A model generated the notes under the pieces. That model did no database searches. It was not told where the DNA came from and saw nothing but the letters and a program-made list of their open reading frames with translations. Below, piece by piece: positions 35,132-45,873 of a stretch of 64,000 nucleotides of DNA. Numbering within the stretch: position 1 is the stretch's first letter; each line of letters opens with the position of its first letter. The stretch lies in NCBI RefSeq assembly GCF_021530565.1, contig NZ_JAKGBI010000004.1, positions 361,082 through 425,081 of the forward strand. Direction: 5' to 3'. The DNA comes from Pseudoalteromonas sp. SMS1. GTDB lineage: Bacteria > Pseudomonadota > Gammaproteobacteria > Enterobacterales > Alteromonadaceae. Made by a program: the position numbers and the translations under genes.

Positions 35132-36742
35132 TTAATACTTCCTTAACGCCGTATGAATTACGCCACTGCTGGTGATCCACCCTTTTACTTCCCCTAAAGA
35201 AAGTGGCTCACTGATATTGAAGCCTTGAATATAGGTGCAACCTTGTTTAGTTAGGTACTGCGACGTTTCATCATTTTCGACGCCTTCAGCTACCACCGAG
35301 CACTCCAACTTTTTAGCTAAAAAGAGCGTCGTCTCAATAATGGCTCTATCCTTTTCTTGATCTAGACATTTTGTTACAAATGATTTGTCTATCTTAATTT
35401 GGGAAATAGGTAACTCTTTCAATATTGAAAATGACGAAAAGCCAGTGCCAAAATCATCAATACTCACAGAAAACCCCATATCGATGAGTTTCTCAATCAA
35501 GTGTTTCGTTTGTTCCACGTCCGTCATCACCATACTTTCCGTCAGTTCGAAAATAATCCTGCTCGGATCGACCTTCTTACTTTCGATTTGACTGTTCAGT
35601 ACATTAATTAAATTGTTACCGACTAAGTCTTGGCACGACAAATTGATATGTACGGTTAGATTGGCATTGAGTTTGAGTAGTATATTGAGGTCACTGAAGA
35701 CTGTGTTTATGACATATGCACTTAAATACTTGATCATATTGTTTTTTTCAGCGATTGGAATGAAACGTTCAGGTAAAATATATGCACCATCGTCAGAGGG
35801 CCAGCGTACCAGCGCCTCTACACCATGTACTTTACTGCTCGACGCGTCGACTATCGGTTGATAAAAAACCGTCAAATCCCCTCGCGCCAGCGCACTTTTA
35901 AAATCATTAAGCATATGGAATTCAGACACCACACCTTGATGTAACGCTTTGTCGAACAAGACTAAGCTCTGCTTGCTTCTTTTTGCGGCATACATTGCAA
36001 TATCAGCACGCTTAAGCAGCTCAGACGCAGATGTCCTCTCTTCAGGTATGTTGATAATCGCACCTGAGCTATAAATAACATCAACCGCAACCTCTTCAAC
36101 CACCAGCCCGTTATGCAAAGCACTCAAAATCGCATTGTTTTGCGCAAACAAAGCGGATTCATTCCTCGCTTCACTGACAACAACAAACTCGTCCCCGCCT
36201 ATACGAAATAATTCACTCCCTGGTAAAAGACTATTTGCCAAAGTCTGTGCGAATGAAATGAGTAACTTATCACCAAAAAAGTGGCCCATTGCATCATTTA
36301 TTTGCTTCAAGTTATAGAGGTCATATAACACCACAGAAAATCGAGTGTCCTTGCGTTGCCGCTGTTCAATACATTTGAAACATTGTGGCCTGTTTCTTAA
36401 CTGAGTTAAGTGGTCGTGTTGCGAGTTGTACTTTTCTAAATCGACCGATTTTTTTAGTTTTGTGAGGCTGGCTTTACTTAAGTTCACCACAACGATGACA
36501 AACAAACCACCTAATGCCAAAATGGTCGATAAACCAAACGTAATATGAGAGGCATCTACACTGTCGTAAACATAAGCGGCAAACCCTGCATAACCCAGCA
36601 CAAAAAAACAGATCAGAGCAAATAAAACGCGCCAACCAGAAGCTTGAGCGATACGGCATATCTCAATAGCGGGTTTAAACGATACCACTAAAAATGAGAG
36701 CCCAACGAGGATCAAACAAAGGCTTAATGTTTCCAAAAACAA
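35132..36742 (-). CDS. Membrane GGDEF-EAL cyclic-di-GMP protein
   Basis: 536 residues. Three hydrophobic helices (about 5-25, 37-58, 68-88) anchor it in the inner membrane; there is no large sensor domain. The GGDEF domain (about 105-260) has an intact GGDEF motif (RIGGDEF) but no RxxD inhibitory site before it. The EAL domain (about 275-520) keeps VEALVRW, the catalytic Glu of FELTES, DDFGTGFSS and KIDKSF, so both synthesis and breakdown of c-di-GMP are possible; many such proteins use only one activity. It would influence motility or biofilm formation. It stands alone; regulation is not evident. Confidence 0.92.
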   Translation of the reverse strand: MFLETLSLCLILVGLSFLVVSFKPAIEICRIAQASGWRVLFALICFFVLGYAGFAAYVYDSVDASHITFGLSTILALGGLFVIVVVNLSKASLTKLKKSVDLEKYNSQHDHLTQLRNRPQCFKCIEQRQRKDTRFSVVLYDLYNLKQINDAMGHFFGDKLLISFAQTLANSLLPGSELFRIGGDEFVVVSEARNESALFAQNNAILSALHNGLVVEEVAVDVIYSSGAIINIPEERTSASELLKRADIAMYAAKRSKQSLVLFDKALHQGVVSEFHMLNDFKSALARGDLTVFYQPIVDASSSKVHGVEALVRWPSDDGAYILPERFIPIAEKNNMIKYLSAYVINTVFSDLNILLKLNANLTVHINLSCQDLVGNNLINVLNSQIESKKVDPSRIIFELTESMVMTDVEQTKHLIEKLIDMGFSVSIDDFGTGFSSFSILKELPISQIKIDKSFVTKCLDQEKDRAIIETTLFLAKKLECSVVAEGVENDETSQYLTKQGCTYIQGFNISEPLSLGEVKGWITSSGVIHTALRKY

Positions 36743-36830
36743 GACCCAAGGGGAAAGATTGTTTTAGTATAGTTTAATATTCAAAATGTGCGTGCTCATT
36801 GTTCACCATGACGCGGTATCTAAAGTCCAA

Positions 36831-37070
36831 TTAAGCATTTTTCAATATGATGTACATTCGGTCTTTTAAAGTCAGACTGCGTTTTTTTAAGTCAACCAAA
36901 AGGGTCTCATCGTTTGGATGTGCACGGTCTTTCATGATTGCAATTCTATGCTCCAACATATTGTAATCATTAAGCAGTTGCGTAAATTGCGGGTCGCACA
37001 TATTAAGCTCGCAGATTTTAGACTCAAACTCAGGCAACTCTCTAATAAGGTTTTCGTATCCTACAGTCAT
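36831..37070 (-). CDS. Small DUF465 (YdcH-like) protein
   Basis: 79 residues from the ATG at 37070, chosen over the longer frame because AGGAG lies six bases upstream and the length then fits the family. It is a short helical hairpin with the typical LEHRIAIMKDR...LKKRSLTLKDRMYIIL end of YdcH/DUF465 proteins. The function is unknown, and it is cytoplasmic and probably oligomeric. It sits alone between the GGDEF-EAL gene and the divergent purM. Confidence 0.78.
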   Translation of the reverse strand: MTVGYENLIRELPEFESKICELNMCDPQFTQLLNDYNMLEHRIAIMKDRAHPNDETLLVDLKKRSLTLKDRMYIILKNA

Positions 37071-37430
37071 ATCCAACTCCTGCAACGCAAAGGTCTTTCG
37101 AGTTTGTACGCAGAGATCGTTAAATGGCATCCGCAAAATTGGTGCAAACTCATAACCTTAACGACGATTAAATCAAAATTTAACGCGTAAATGCCCCTCT
37201 TTGTAAAACAAAATAGTACGCTCAAATATTACTAACACCTTGATCTAACGCAAGCTAGCAAGACCCTCTCTTTTTAAAAAATCGACCAAACAGGCAAATA
37301 CTTAAACCTAATGATAAACTTTCACCAACAATAAGCTCCGACCTCGTTTTTCAACTAGCCGCGTTCGCGCAATTGTTGTAAAATACGCGCGTTTCTAAGC
37401 AAATCTATACTGTTATTTTGAGGAAAACCT
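37071..37430. other. Intergenic region upstream of purM
   Basis: 360 bases with no supported gene. A TAAAAT at 37379-37384 could be the -10 of purM, but no good -35 pairs with it and no clear PurR box is visible. A G/C-rich patch (CGCGTTCGCGC) lies just upstream. Confidence 0.4.
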
Positions 37431-38483
37431 GTGAGCGAACAAAAACAGTCTCTGAGCTATAAAGACGCAGGCGTTGATATCGATGCTGGTAACGCATTGG
37501 TTGAACGCATTAAAGGCGTAGTGAAAAAAACACGCCGCCCTGAGGTGATGGGTGGTATTGGTGGTTTTGGTGCACTATGCGAACTACCAACGGGTTATAA
37601 AGAACCTGTTTTGGTTGCTGGCACCGATGGTGTTGGTACTAAGCTTCGCTTAGCCATTGACTTAAAAAAGCACGACACGGTTGGTATCGACCTAGTTGCA
37701 ATGTGTGTGAATGACCTGATTGTTCAAGGTGCTGAGCCACTGTTTTTCTTAGACTATTATGCAACGGGCAAACTAGACGTAGATACTGCTGCTGATGTAG
37801 TTAGCGGTATTGGTGCCGGTTGTGAGCTTTCTGGCTGTGCGCTCATCGGTGGTGAAACTGCAGAAATGCCAGGTATGTACGAAGGTGATGACTATGATAT
37901 GGCTGGCTTTTGTACGGGCGTAGTAGAAAAGTCTAAAATCATCGATGGCACAAAGGTAAAAGCGGGTGATCAACTCATTGCGCTTGCATCAAGTGGTCCA
38001 CATTCAAATGGCTACTCATTAATTCGTAAAGTACTTGAAGTATCTGGCGCAGACACGAACGAAGAATATGCGGGCAAACCCCTAGGCGAACATTTACTTG
38101 AGCCTACTCGCATCTATGTGAAACCTATCCTCGAGCTGCTTAAAGAAGTTGACGTACACGCACTATCACACATTACGGGTGGTGGTTTCTGGGAAAACAT
38201 TCCTCGCGTATTACCTGAGTCTGCAAAAGCGGTTGTCAAAGGTGATAGTTGGGAGTGGCCTGCCATTTTCAACTGGCTTCAAGAAAACGGTAACATCAGT
38301 ACACATGAGATGTACCGTACATTCAACTGTGGTGTTGGTATGATATTAGTCGTGCCAGCAGAGAAGCTAGCGCAGAGCATTGAAATTCTATCAGCTCAAG
38401 GCGAAAATGCATGGCACATCGGTGAAATTCAAAATGCCGAAGCCGGTGAAGAGCAAGTTGAAATTCTTGGTGGTGCCGAGTAA
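37431..38483 (+). CDS. purM: Phosphoribosylformylglycinamidine cyclo-ligase
   Basis: 350 residues, the length of E. coli PurM (345). It makes aminoimidazole ribotide from FGAM with ATP in purine synthesis. The N-terminal [12 protein letters not shown], the GTDGVGTKL and [10 protein letters not shown] segments, GGETAEMPG and the THITGGG-like [11 protein letters not shown] motif are all in place. It starts with GTG, preceded by TGAGG. Its TAA overlaps the purN ATG by one base, so the two are translationally coupled. Confidence 0.97.
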   Translation: MSEQKQSLSYKDAGVDIDAGNALVERIKGVVKKTRRPEVMGGIGGFGALCELPTGYKEPVLVAGTDGVGTKLRLAIDLKKHDTVGIDLVAMCVNDLIVQGAEPLFFLDYYATGKLDVDTAADVVSGIGAGCELSGCALIGGETAEMPGMYEGDDYDMAGFCTGVVEKSKIIDGTKVKAGDQLIALASSGPHSNGYSLIRKVLEVSGADTNEEYAGKPLGEHLLEPTRIYVKPILELLKEVDVHALSHITGGGFWENIPRVLPESAKAVVKGDSWEWPAIFNWLQENGNISTHEMYRTFNCGVGMILVVPAEKLAQSIEILSAQGENAWHIGEIQNAEAGEEQVEILGGAE

Positions 38484-39127
38484 TGGCATCCACTCGGATC
38501 GTTGTATTGATCTCGGGAAGTGGTTCAAACTTGCAAGCCATAATTGACCACTGTCAAAGCGGCGATATCCAAGGTGATATCGTCTCTGTGATCAGTAACA
38601 AGGCAGATGCTTACGGGCTTACGCGAGCGGAGCAAGCACGCATTCCAACTCAAGTTTTAAGCCATAAAGCGTTCGATAGTCGTGAAGCCTATGATGAACA
38701 ACTTGCGAAAATAATTGACTCTTGTAATCCAGATTTAGTTGTATTAGCTGGATTTATGCGTATTCTAACTCCTGACTTAGTGCAAAAATTTAAAGGAAAA
38801 ATGTTGAACATTCATCCTTCTTTGTTGCCTAAGTATCAAGGGCTGAACACCCATCAAAGAGCAATTGACGCAAACGATGAGTATCATGGCGCTAGTGTGC
38901 ACTTCGTCACAGAAGAGTTAGACGGAGGGCCGGTTGTCTTACAGGCAAAAGTACCTATTTTGCCAAATGACACAGCTGATGCATTAGCACAACGGGTACA
39001 CAAACAAGAACATGTCATTTATCCTTTGGTGGTCAAGTGGTTCAGTGAACACAGACTAACAATGGAAGCAGACTATGCAGTTTTTGATAAACAACCCCTT
39101 CCAGCGCAAGGCGTCGATCACAACTAA
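38483..39127 (+). CDS. purN: Phosphoribosylglycinamide formyltransferase
   Basis: 214 residues. It transfers a formyl group from 10-formyl-tetrahydrofolate to GAR in purine synthesis. The N-terminal VLISGSGSNLQAII loop, the catalytic NIHPSLLPKYQG (Asn and His) and HFVTEELDGG (Asp) motifs are intact. Its start overlaps the purM stop and its last 53 bases overlap the next gene. Confidence 0.97.
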   Translation: MASTRIVVLISGSGSNLQAIIDHCQSGDIQGDIVSVISNKADAYGLTRAEQARIPTQVLSHKAFDSREAYDEQLAKIIDSCNPDLVVLAGFMRILTPDLVQKFKGKMLNIHPSLLPKYQGLNTHQRAIDANDEYHGASVHFVTEELDGGPVVLQAKVPILPNDTADALAQRVHKQEHVIYPLVVKWFSEHRLTMEADYAVFDKQPLPAQGVDHN

Positions 39128-39842
39128 AAAATACATCAACAGCGCTTTGCTCATAGGCATGAGCGCTGTTTTTTCTTCTTCCCTTCAAGCCTCGACACTC
39201 ACCGAATATTCAGCCGAATACAATGTATTAAGAAAAGGAAAAATTCACGGCAAAGCAACTCGGGCGTTCACCCAAGTGGCAGACAACACCTACGCTTTAA
39301 GCTACGAAACAGATGTTAAGTGGATGATCTTTACAGAGAAGCGGACTGAGCAAAGCCTATTTAAATATGAGAATGGCGAAACTAAGCCCTTACACTACAG
39401 TTTAAATCGTGAAGGTACTCGTCCTGACAAAAGCTTTAGAATCAAGTTTGATAGAGACAACAAACAGCTGTTTTCGAAAGAACATGAGTACCCACTAAAA
39501 GTCGAATGGGATGAATCTCGTCAAGATGTACTTTCTTATCAAAATCAATTGAGGCATGAACTGAAAGCAGGAAAAACCCAGTTTAGCTACCCAATCATTG
39601 ATAAAAACGGTAATGTCCGGTTGTATAATTTTAAAGTGGTAGGTACAGAAACCATCACTTTACCTGTTGGCAACGTAGAGACGGTCAAAGTTAAACGACT
39701 TTACGATAGTAACAAACGCCATGCAATGGCCTGGTTTGCACCAAAGTACGATTATATGTTGGTACAAATGCTAAAAGGCAAGGATGGCGTTGAACAGTTT
39801 CAAATTCAAATGACTTCTCAAACACCTAAAGGCAAAGAATAG
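39075..39842 (+). CDS. DUF3108-family exported protein
   Basis: 255 residues. The only good start, at 39075, lies inside purN and gives an overlap of 53 bases. The N-terminus has a long basic region followed by a hydrophobic core (ALLIGMSAVFSSSLQA) that looks like a signal peptide. The body (YSAEYNVLRKGKIHGKATRAF through YDYMLVQMLKGKDGVEQF) fits the DUF3108 beta-barrel-like family that often follows purN in Alteromonadales and Vibrio; function is unknown, periplasmic location likely. A strong terminator follows at once. Confidence 0.85.
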   Translation: MQFLINNPFQRKASITTKKYINSALLIGMSAVFSSSLQASTLTEYSAEYNVLRKGKIHGKATRAFTQVADNTYALSYETDVKWMIFTEKRTEQSLFKYENGETKPLHYSLNREGTRPDKSFRIKFDRDNKQLFSKEHEYPLKVEWDESRQDVLSYQNQLRHELKAGKTQFSYPIIDKNGNVRLYNFKVVGTETITLPVGNVETVKVKRLYDSNKRHAMAWFAPKYDYMLVQMLKGKDGVEQFQIQMTSQTPKGKE

Positions 39843-39853
39843 CCAATGTATTG

Positions 39854-39880
39854 AGCAGGTGCTTTATGCACCTGCTTTTG
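39854..39880 (+). terminator. Rho-independent terminator of the purM-purN-DUF3108 operon
   Basis: GCAGGTGC (39855-39862) pairs with GCACCTGC (39868-39875) around TTTAT and is followed by TTTTG. Confidence 0.88.
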
Positions 39881-40645
39881 TTATACCTTTTCTCCGAGTT
39901 TAAACAGCACAAACTCCCCTGGCTCCATTTTATTCCACTGTTCGTCATTGGTAAGTGGTCTCGTCGCAATTACGGTTACAATGTCATTTGGCGTAGTCTC
40001 TTTTTGAAAATCAACCACCATGTCCGCATCAATGAGGGTTGCTTTACCAAAAGGCGCTCGACGAGTGATCCAATGCAGATTATTACTACAGTAGGCTAAA
40101 ACGAACACACCATCCGTTAAGAGCATATTAAACACGCCTTTTTCTCTGAGCTGTTGCGCAAGCTTCGCAGCATAACGAAATACACTCGCCATATTAGATG
40201 GCTTTTTAGGATACTTTTGACGGATTTTATCTAGTAACCAACAAAATGCTAGCTCGCTATCCGTATTCCCGACAGGTTTATAATATTCTGGTTTGAGATC
40301 TTTGTAATTGGATAGTTGCCCATTATGTGCGTACGACATTTCCCTTCCCCATAACTCCCGCGTAAATGGGTGGGTGTTTTCTAAACATGTTCTGCCGCGA
40401 TTTCCCTGCCTGATATGACTAATCACTGACACACTTTTGATGGGATAGGCCTTCACCAATTTTGCGATCTCTGAACGACAGCTTGGTTCAGGATCTTTAA
40501 AAGTACGGCAGCCTTTGCCCTCGTAAAAAGTTATACCCCATCCGTCTTTATGAGGCCCAGTATTTCCGCCACGTTCTAATAAGCCAGAAAAACTAAAACA
40601 AATGTCTGTTGGCACGTTGGCTGACATGCCGAGCAATTCACACAT
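39881..40645 (-). CDS. yafJ: Class II glutamine amidotransferase YafJ
   Basis: 254 residues from the ATG at 40645, so that the nucleophile cysteine is residue 2 (MCELLGMSANVPTD), as in E. coli YafJ. An ATG three codons upstream is too close to the AAGGA site. The Ntn-hydrolase pattern (GPHKDGWGITFYEGKG, HIRQGNRG, ENTHPFTRELWG, HNGQL) is conserved nearly throughout. The enzyme hydrolyses a glutamine or related amide; its acceptor is not established. It is convergent with the pur operon. Confidence 0.93.
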   Translation of the reverse strand: MCELLGMSANVPTDICFSFSGLLERGGNTGPHKDGWGITFYEGKGCRTFKDPEPSCRSEIAKLVKAYPIKSVSVISHIRQGNRGRTCLENTHPFTRELWGREMSYAHNGQLSNYKDLKPEYYKPVGNTDSELAFCWLLDKIRQKYPKKPSNMASVFRYAAKLAQQLREKGVFNMLLTDGVFVLAYCSNNLHWITRRAPFGKATLIDADMVVDFQKETTPNDIVTVIATRPLTNDEQWNKMEPGEFVLFKLGEKV

Positions 40646-40918
40646 AAAACACATATTCCTTAAAAATCAAAATCATAAATGATTATTGATTATGCTAACA
40701 CCCTTGCTGCCATGACTCTGGCACAAACGCGATATACAACACTCAATTTTTTACTGAGTCTACCATTAACTTCAGTGTGCTCCAACTCGGCGAAGCAGGT
40801 ATAAATACCAGCTTTACAGCACCACAACGTGTTAATTCAGTCAGTTAAAATGACAGCACTGTCGAGCATGGACTATTTCACCAAGTCAAATGGACTTGGC
40901 ATCGCATGGGAAAATAAA

Positions 40919-41498
40919 ATGCAATGTACAAGCTGTGAAAATGGTATTTTGAAATCAACGCCACTTGATGGATTGTTTAGCGGTCATACCTACTCTAATT
41001 GCAATGGGAATGGAGTATTAATAGAAGATTCAGTTGCTTGGAAAGAAAGGAACGAATATGCCACCTTTTCAAATTCCGTCTTATGACCCGAAGCGTGCCA
41101 GCCGATGCCCTGTATCTGGCTCAATTGCGCGTAAGTTCAAAGTTTCTGAAAAGTCAGATTTTAGAATCGACTACAGCGTCACTGTTGGCGGTATATAGCT
41201 TGATGCTGGTGAATGGGCGTTATTGAAACAGCTAATTACAGTAGAATCATTAAATACCATCACCATACAACTAACCCAAAGCCAAATACGTAAACGATTG
41301 ACAATTCGTTCTTTTAGCAACATGTATTTAGACAAGTTTGGTGAATCAGACTGCACCACAATTAAAGAAATACGCCAGTGGCTAGTAAATCCCCTTCAAA
41401 AAGCAGACCTACGAGCACATCTCATGGTTGAGCTCCATACTCTGCCGAACAGTAAAGTTGTTTGTCAAAACGATGAGTCATGCAATCCACCTTCCTGA
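40919..41498 (+). pseudogene. Decayed TFIIB-type zinc-ribbon protein gene
   Basis: Pieces of one protein occur in two frames. Frame A from ATG 40919 gives MQCTSCENG...LDGLFSGHT and IEDSVAWKERN, then near 41052-41070 the likeness continues in frame B (FQIPSYDPKRASRCPVSG to VGGI). Frame B meets TAG at 41196-41198 where family members have Trp (GGI-W-LDAGEWALLK), then runs on to TGA at 41496-41498. The second zinc knuckle is also damaged (HTYSNC instead of the expected HTCSNC, and a Trp changed to Gly). Frameshift plus stop plus lost ligands argue for real decay rather than a single sequencing error. I know this family from marine gammaproteobacteria; its role is unknown. Confidence 0.75.
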
Positions 41499-41534
41499 GT
41501 TTTGAACTCAAGAAAAAGTGCCAACTAACAACGT

Positions 41535-41564
41535 GCCCACCAACATCAGTTCTCTATGGTGGGC
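41535..41564. repeat. Inverted repeat after the small secreted-protein gene
   Basis: GCCCACCA (41535-41542) and TGGTGGGC (41557-41564) form a perfect 8-base stem with a 14-base loop. No T run follows, so it may be a weak terminator or an mRNA end-stabilising hairpin for either neighbour. Confidence 0.45.
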
Positions 41565-41582
41565 AAATGCCCAGCTAAATAG

Positions 41583-41942
41583 CTATCCACCACATTTATT
41601 AAATTCCTCAGACGCCTTTTCATAGACAGTACAAAAGTCTTCGTTACCATTACTCGCTTTTATTTGTTGGCCATCAAACAAGGCTGTAATAACTTTTGAT
41701 TTGGTAATGGTTAAACGCTTATTTCGACACGATTTTACAGCCATTTCACCACACTCAGAGGCGGTTGCAGCTTCTTTAAATTTAGAGCATGCTTGCTTAC
41801 CTTTACATTTTTTAAAGCTGATCTTTTCTTTACCCGGACAAGCCGTTCTTAGGTACTTGATTTCACAAGTGCCTGCTTTTACCTCTATTGGCATAGCACT
41901 AAGTACTAGAGATACAGCGCCAATTGCGAGTAGTAGTTTCAT
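41583..41942 (-). CDS. Small cysteine-rich secreted protein
   Basis: 119 residues, not recognised. A signal peptide (about 1-23, ending VKAG) is followed by a compact lysine-rich domain with eight cysteines (in TCEI, TACP, KKCK, QACS, SECG, KSCR, DFCT, NKCG), enough for four disulfides in the periplasm or outside the cell. Such architecture is common in small secreted binding proteins, inhibitors and toxins, but nothing selects among these. It lies 9 bases after the chemoreceptor gene and could be read from it. Confidence 0.78.
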   Translation of the reverse strand: MKLLLAIGAVSLVLSAMPIEVKAGTCEIKYLRTACPGKEKISFKKCKGKQACSKFKEAATASECGEMAVKSCRNKRLTITKSKVITALFDGQQIKASNGNEDFCTVYEKASEEFNKCGG

Positions 41943-41951
41943 TGTATTCTC

Positions 41952-43955
41952 CTAAGTTTTAAATTGGCTCATCATGGCTCTAAGCGTCTCTGCCATTTCT
42001 GCGAGCTGCCGACTGGCCTGTTGATTTTCTTTAGCATGACTCGAGGTGAGATCGGTGATTTCATGCATATGTTGAACATTTTCGTATTGGCTCATCGCGG
42101 CCAAGCTTTGCTCTTCAGATGCGGCTGCTATCTGTTGGCTCATATCTTTAATGGTTTCGACACTACCAACGATTGACACTAGGGTATCTTTCACAGACTC
42201 AATACCCTCGACACAGGTCTGAGTATCTTTTTGAGACGTCGACATGGTAGTCACTGCATCTCTTGCCCCTTCTTGCAATCCATTTATGGCTTTTTCAATT
42301 TCCTCCGTTGCGTTTTGAGCACGACTGGCAAGTGTCCTCACTTCATCTGCCACCACAGCAAAGCCTCGCCCCTGCTCTCCGGCCCTTGCGGCCTCAATAG
42401 CCGCATTGAGCGCTAGCAAGTTGGTTTGCTCTGCGATACTGCGAATCACCGCCAGCACCGAGTTTATATTATCCAGTTCACTACTGAGCATCGAGATAGC
42501 ATTTGCTGACTTTTCGATTGACGCTTCAAGCGCTTTGATTTCAGCAACATTATTTTGCAAACGCTGCTCGCCGCACGAGGCTTCAGAACTGGCTTGCTTA
42601 ACATGCTCTAGGGTTTCATGAATGCTGTTCGTTACCGAGCTGACAGTTTCTTTCATTTCAGAAATTGAACTGCTCATTGCCGTCATTTGGTCACTTTGCT
42701 GAGACGCACTACTGCAGCTTTGTTCAGAAATAATATTGGTTTGCTCTGCTGTTGACGCTAATAACTGAGAGTTACTCGACACCTCACGTAGTATTGATGC
42801 TAAATTCGAAATGAGTTGCTGCATGTTCTCAGCAAGTTGTCCAAATTCATCTTTTTTAAAATCTGAAAATTGAACTGTTAGATCACCCTTTGCCGCGCGG
42901 TTTATCAAATCAACGATCGCGTATAACGGCGCACGAATGCTGGTTATCACGTAATATGCAATAATGGCCGAAAGGATTACCATCACCACCGTCAGTGACG
43001 TCGTGACGGTTTGACTGTCGTCTATCGCGATTTTTGCTTCTTGCTGTGCTTCGTCTGTTAACACAATAATCTGTTTGTTTAACTCTTCGAGCTGCCTTTG
43101 CAATTTGGTCGCAGAGTCTTTGGCACTCTGAATTCCCCCCCCAACCTTTTCCTTTTCAACCAGTGTGTTCACTCTAGCCAAAAGTGCACTGTCAGGCCCA
43201 ATTAAAACCTCTTTAAACAGTGCAAAGTTTTCCGCCATAGTTGCCACTTGCTCAGTACCAGCAATACCAGACGCTACCCTGATTGACGCAAATTGAGTGT
43301 CCATTTCGTCTAACGTGTCTTTTGCTACAGACTGCACATTTAACACTTCAAACTTAATGGTTGATCTCAACCCTGTATTGACCTCTTCAACTAGGTTTTC
43401 TACATTTTCAACAAAACTGTTTACCACATCGGAAATTGACTCATCATCCGATAACCCATCTAGATCATAAGCATAGCTCAGTGTTTCGTCGCCCATGTCA
43501 CCAAACTCACTCGCCAGTTCAGTGGTTTTTTGTGTAAGCGTTACAACCCGAACAACATCTGAAAACGCTTTGTCGGACGCACTAAAAAAAGCGTTATTTA
43601 ACTCGCGCGATTGCTCAAAGGTCAGGTTGAGCTCGGCGACAGGCTGGGTCAGTTCTTGCAACTGCCCTACTGCGCTTTGATTAGTGCTTTTTTGCGCGGT
43701 GTACACTTGTTTGATGGCGTTTATCTGACTCAACGTCGACGCCTTCTCAAGTTGTACTAAAGAGAGTTGAGACAACAATACAGATTGCAGCATGTTATTG
43801 CCCGCAATCAAAGTTGGCACACTTTGCTTGGAAACCTTCTGTACGGATCCACCGATAGTTATGTTCCCTGTCAAAGCTACTGCGTAAATAATACAAGCCA
43901 AAACTACAACTGCCGCAAATCCACTCATTACACGAGCTGAAACGGTTAATTGCAT
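41952..43955 (-). CDS. Methyl-accepting chemotaxis protein
   Basis: 667 residues. An N-terminal transmembrane helix (about 10-30), a periplasmic helical sensor region (about 31-310), a second membrane helix (about 318-338), a HAMP domain ([20 protein letters not shown], about 340-395) and a cytoplasmic signalling domain. The conserved hairpin tip is present near residue 535 ([18 protein letters not shown]), so it can couple to CheA/CheW. No PilJ, Cache or PAS signature was recognised in the sensor part, so the ligand is unknown. It directs movement by controlling flagellar rotation or, less likely, pili. Confidence 0.92.
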   Translation of the reverse strand: MQLTVSARVMSGFAAVVVLACIIYAVALTGNITIGGSVQKVSKQSVPTLIAGNNMLQSVLLSQLSLVQLEKASTLSQINAIKQVYTAQKSTNQSAVGQLQELTQPVAELNLTFEQSRELNNAFFSASDKAFSDVVRVVTLTQKTTELASEFGDMGDETLSYAYDLDGLSDDESISDVVNSFVENVENLVEEVNTGLRSTIKFEVLNVQSVAKDTLDEMDTQFASIRVASGIAGTEQVATMAENFALFKEVLIGPDSALLARVNTLVEKEKVGGGIQSAKDSATKLQRQLEELNKQIIVLTDEAQQEAKIAIDDSQTVTTSLTVVMVILSAIIAYYVITSIRAPLYAIVDLINRAAKGDLTVQFSDFKKDEFGQLAENMQQLISNLASILREVSSNSQLLASTAEQTNIISEQSCSSASQQSDQMTAMSSSISEMKETVSSVTNSIHETLEHVKQASSEASCGEQRLQNNVAEIKALEASIEKSANAISMLSSELDNINSVLAVIRSIAEQTNLLALNAAIEAARAGEQGRGFAVVADEVRTLASRAQNATEEIEKAINGLQEGARDAVTTMSTSQKDTQTCVEGIESVKDTLVSIVGSVETIKDMSQQIAAASEEQSLAAMSQYENVQHMHEITDLTSSHAKENQQASRQLAEMAETLRAMMSQFKT

Positions 43956-44242
43956 TTGATGTCGATCTTGTTAACACTTCATACATAGATATATAGTCAA
44001 CTATCTACTGCTTTGCGAATAAAAAGTGCTCGGTAAGTGCGTTTGTTGCGATATATCCATAAAATTGTACTTTTGTCAGGTAAGTACATCAAACTCGCGC
44101 TTTTATAATACCTTGTTTATATAAATACGCAGTCAAGAGTGTCATAATGCCGCTAATCTCATATTTCTGGCATGCAATACTTGCAGTTACCACTAACAGC
44201 AGGTAACGTTGCGCCGTTTTAAATTATTTAAGGTGTTAAATT

Positions 44243-45835
44243 TTGATTTCTACAGCGAATATCACGCAGCAGTTTGGCTCAAAGCCACTTTTTGAAAACA
44301 TCTCCGTCAAATTTGGCGAAGGTAATCGCTACGGCCTAATTGGTGCGAATGGCTGTGGTAAGTCAACTTTTATGAAAATCTTAAGTGGTGAATTAGAGCC
44401 AACAGGTGGTAATGTCAGTTACGATCCACAAGAGCGGGTCGCGAAACTAAATCAGGATCAATTTGCATACGAAGAATTTACCGTTATTGATACTGTTATC
44501 ATGGGCTACAAAGAGCTTTGGGAAGTAAAAAAAGAGCGCGATAGAATTTACTCCTTGCCAGAAATGAGCGAAGAAGAAGGGATGATTGTCGCTGATCTAG
44601 AAGTTAAATTCGCCGAAATGGATGGCTATATGGCAGAATCCAAAGCTGGTGAGCTACTGCTAGCAGTCGGTATTCCTACCGAGCAACACTTTGGCTTGAT
44701 GAGTGAAGTTGCACCAGGTTGGAAACTACGAGTGTTGTTAGCACAAGTATTGTTTGCCGACCCACATATCATGTTACTTGACGAACCAACCAATAACTTG
44801 GATATCGACACAATTCGCTGGTTGGAGCACACGCTCAATGAGCGTAACTGTACCATGATCATTATTTCGCACGACCGACACTTTTTAAATAGTGTGTGTA
44901 CACATATGGCTGATCTCGACTATGGCGAGCTACGTGTTTACCCAGGCAACTATGATGAATACATGACCGCAGCATCACAAGCCAGAGAGCGACTACTCGC
45001 AGACAATGCCAAGAAGAAAGCACAAATTGCAGAACTGCAAACGTTCGTAGCACGTTTCTCGGCAAATGCATCAAAAGCAAAACAAGCGACCTCTCGTGCA
45101 AAGCAAATTGATAAAATTCAGTTAGATGAAGTGAAAGCCTCGAGTCGTCAAAACCCGTTTATTCGATTTGAACAATCGAAAGAGTTGTTCAGAAATGCCC
45201 TAGAAATTGAAAATCTATCTCAAGGCTTTGAAGACGACCTCTTCAGCCAGTTTGATGGCATTTTTGAAGTGGGTGAACGTGTCGCAATCATCGGCGAAAA
45301 CGGCGTCGGTAAAACAACATTGCTCAATACCTTAGCGGGCCAATTACAACCACGCGATGGCGCATTTAAATGGTCAGAAAACAGCAACATTGGCTATTAC
45401 GCGCAAGATCATGCTGACGACTTTGAAAAAGACATGGACCTAATGGAATGGATGGGGCAATGGCGTCAAGAAGGTGATGACGAACAAGTGCTACGCAGCT
45501 TTTTAGGCCGTATGCTGTTTTCTCAAGACAGTATTAAGAAGTCCGTAAAAGTACTGTCAGGTGGTGAACAAGGCCGCATGTTACTTGGTAAGCTAATGAT
45601 GCACAAACCAAATATCCTGCTAATGGACGAGCCAACTAACCACATGGATATGGAATCTATCGAATCATTGAACACCGCACTCGAGCAATATAAAGGTACT
45701 TTGTTCTTCGTTTCACACGACCGTGTGTTTGTAGACTCTCTGGCAACACGTATCTTAGAAATCAAAGATAATAAAATTACAGATTTTAAAGGCACGTATT
45801 CAGAATTCTTAAAGTTCAGAGGGATAGAGGATTAA
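44243..45835 (+). CDS. ybiT: ABC-F family ATPase YbiT
   Basis: 530 residues, the same length as E. coli YbiT and very similar throughout. It has two ATP-binding cassettes without membrane helices: Walker [10 protein letters not shown] (about 34-42) and GENGVGKTT (about 350), LLDEPTNN and LMDEPTNH Walker B sites, and LSGGEQ near residue 438. The charged linker ([13 protein letters not shown] ... KASSRQNPF) is the P-site tRNA-interaction motif of ribosome-binding ABC-F factors. It probably helps stalled ribosomes. The start is a TTG with AAGG nine bases before; no earlier ATG fits the family. Confidence 0.95.
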   Translation: MISTANITQQFGSKPLFENISVKFGEGNRYGLIGANGCGKSTFMKILSGELEPTGGNVSYDPQERVAKLNQDQFAYEEFTVIDTVIMGYKELWEVKKERDRIYSLPEMSEEEGMIVADLEVKFAEMDGYMAESKAGELLLAVGIPTEQHFGLMSEVAPGWKLRVLLAQVLFADPHIMLLDEPTNNLDIDTIRWLEHTLNERNCTMIIISHDRHFLNSVCTHMADLDYGELRVYPGNYDEYMTAASQARERLLADNAKKKAQIAELQTFVARFSANASKAKQATSRAKQIDKIQLDEVKASSRQNPFIRFEQSKELFRNALEIENLSQGFEDDLFSQFDGIFEVGERVAIIGENGVGKTTLLNTLAGQLQPRDGAFKWSENSNIGYYAQDHADDFEKDMDLMEWMGQWRQEGDDEQVLRSFLGRMLFSQDSIKKSVKVLSGGEQGRMLLGKLMMHKPNILLMDEPTNHMDMESIESLNTALEQYKGTLFFVSHDRVFVDSLATRILEIKDNKITDFKGTYSEFLKFRGIED

Positions 45836-45842
45836 TCTATTT

Positions 45843-45869
45843 GGCGCGGCTATTCGCCGCGCGCGTTTT
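45843..45869. terminator. GC-rich terminator hairpin between convergent genes
   Basis: GCGCGGC (45844-45850) pairs with GCCGCGC (45856-45862) around TATTC, followed after three bases by TTTT on the + strand. It lies just after the ybiT stop and serves the convergent serine hydrolase gene too. Confidence 0.7.
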
Positions 45870-45873
45870 CTCG

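Noticed and set aside
40829..41086. 85-residue gene as an intact protein
   Set aside because: It holds only the first part of a zinc-ribbon protein whose remainder is in another frame; described as a pseudogene instead.
44104..44109. TATAAT upstream of ybiT as a promoter
   Set aside because: No -35 hexamer lies at a usable distance (the TTGTCA at 44073 is 25 bases away), so it is not claimed.
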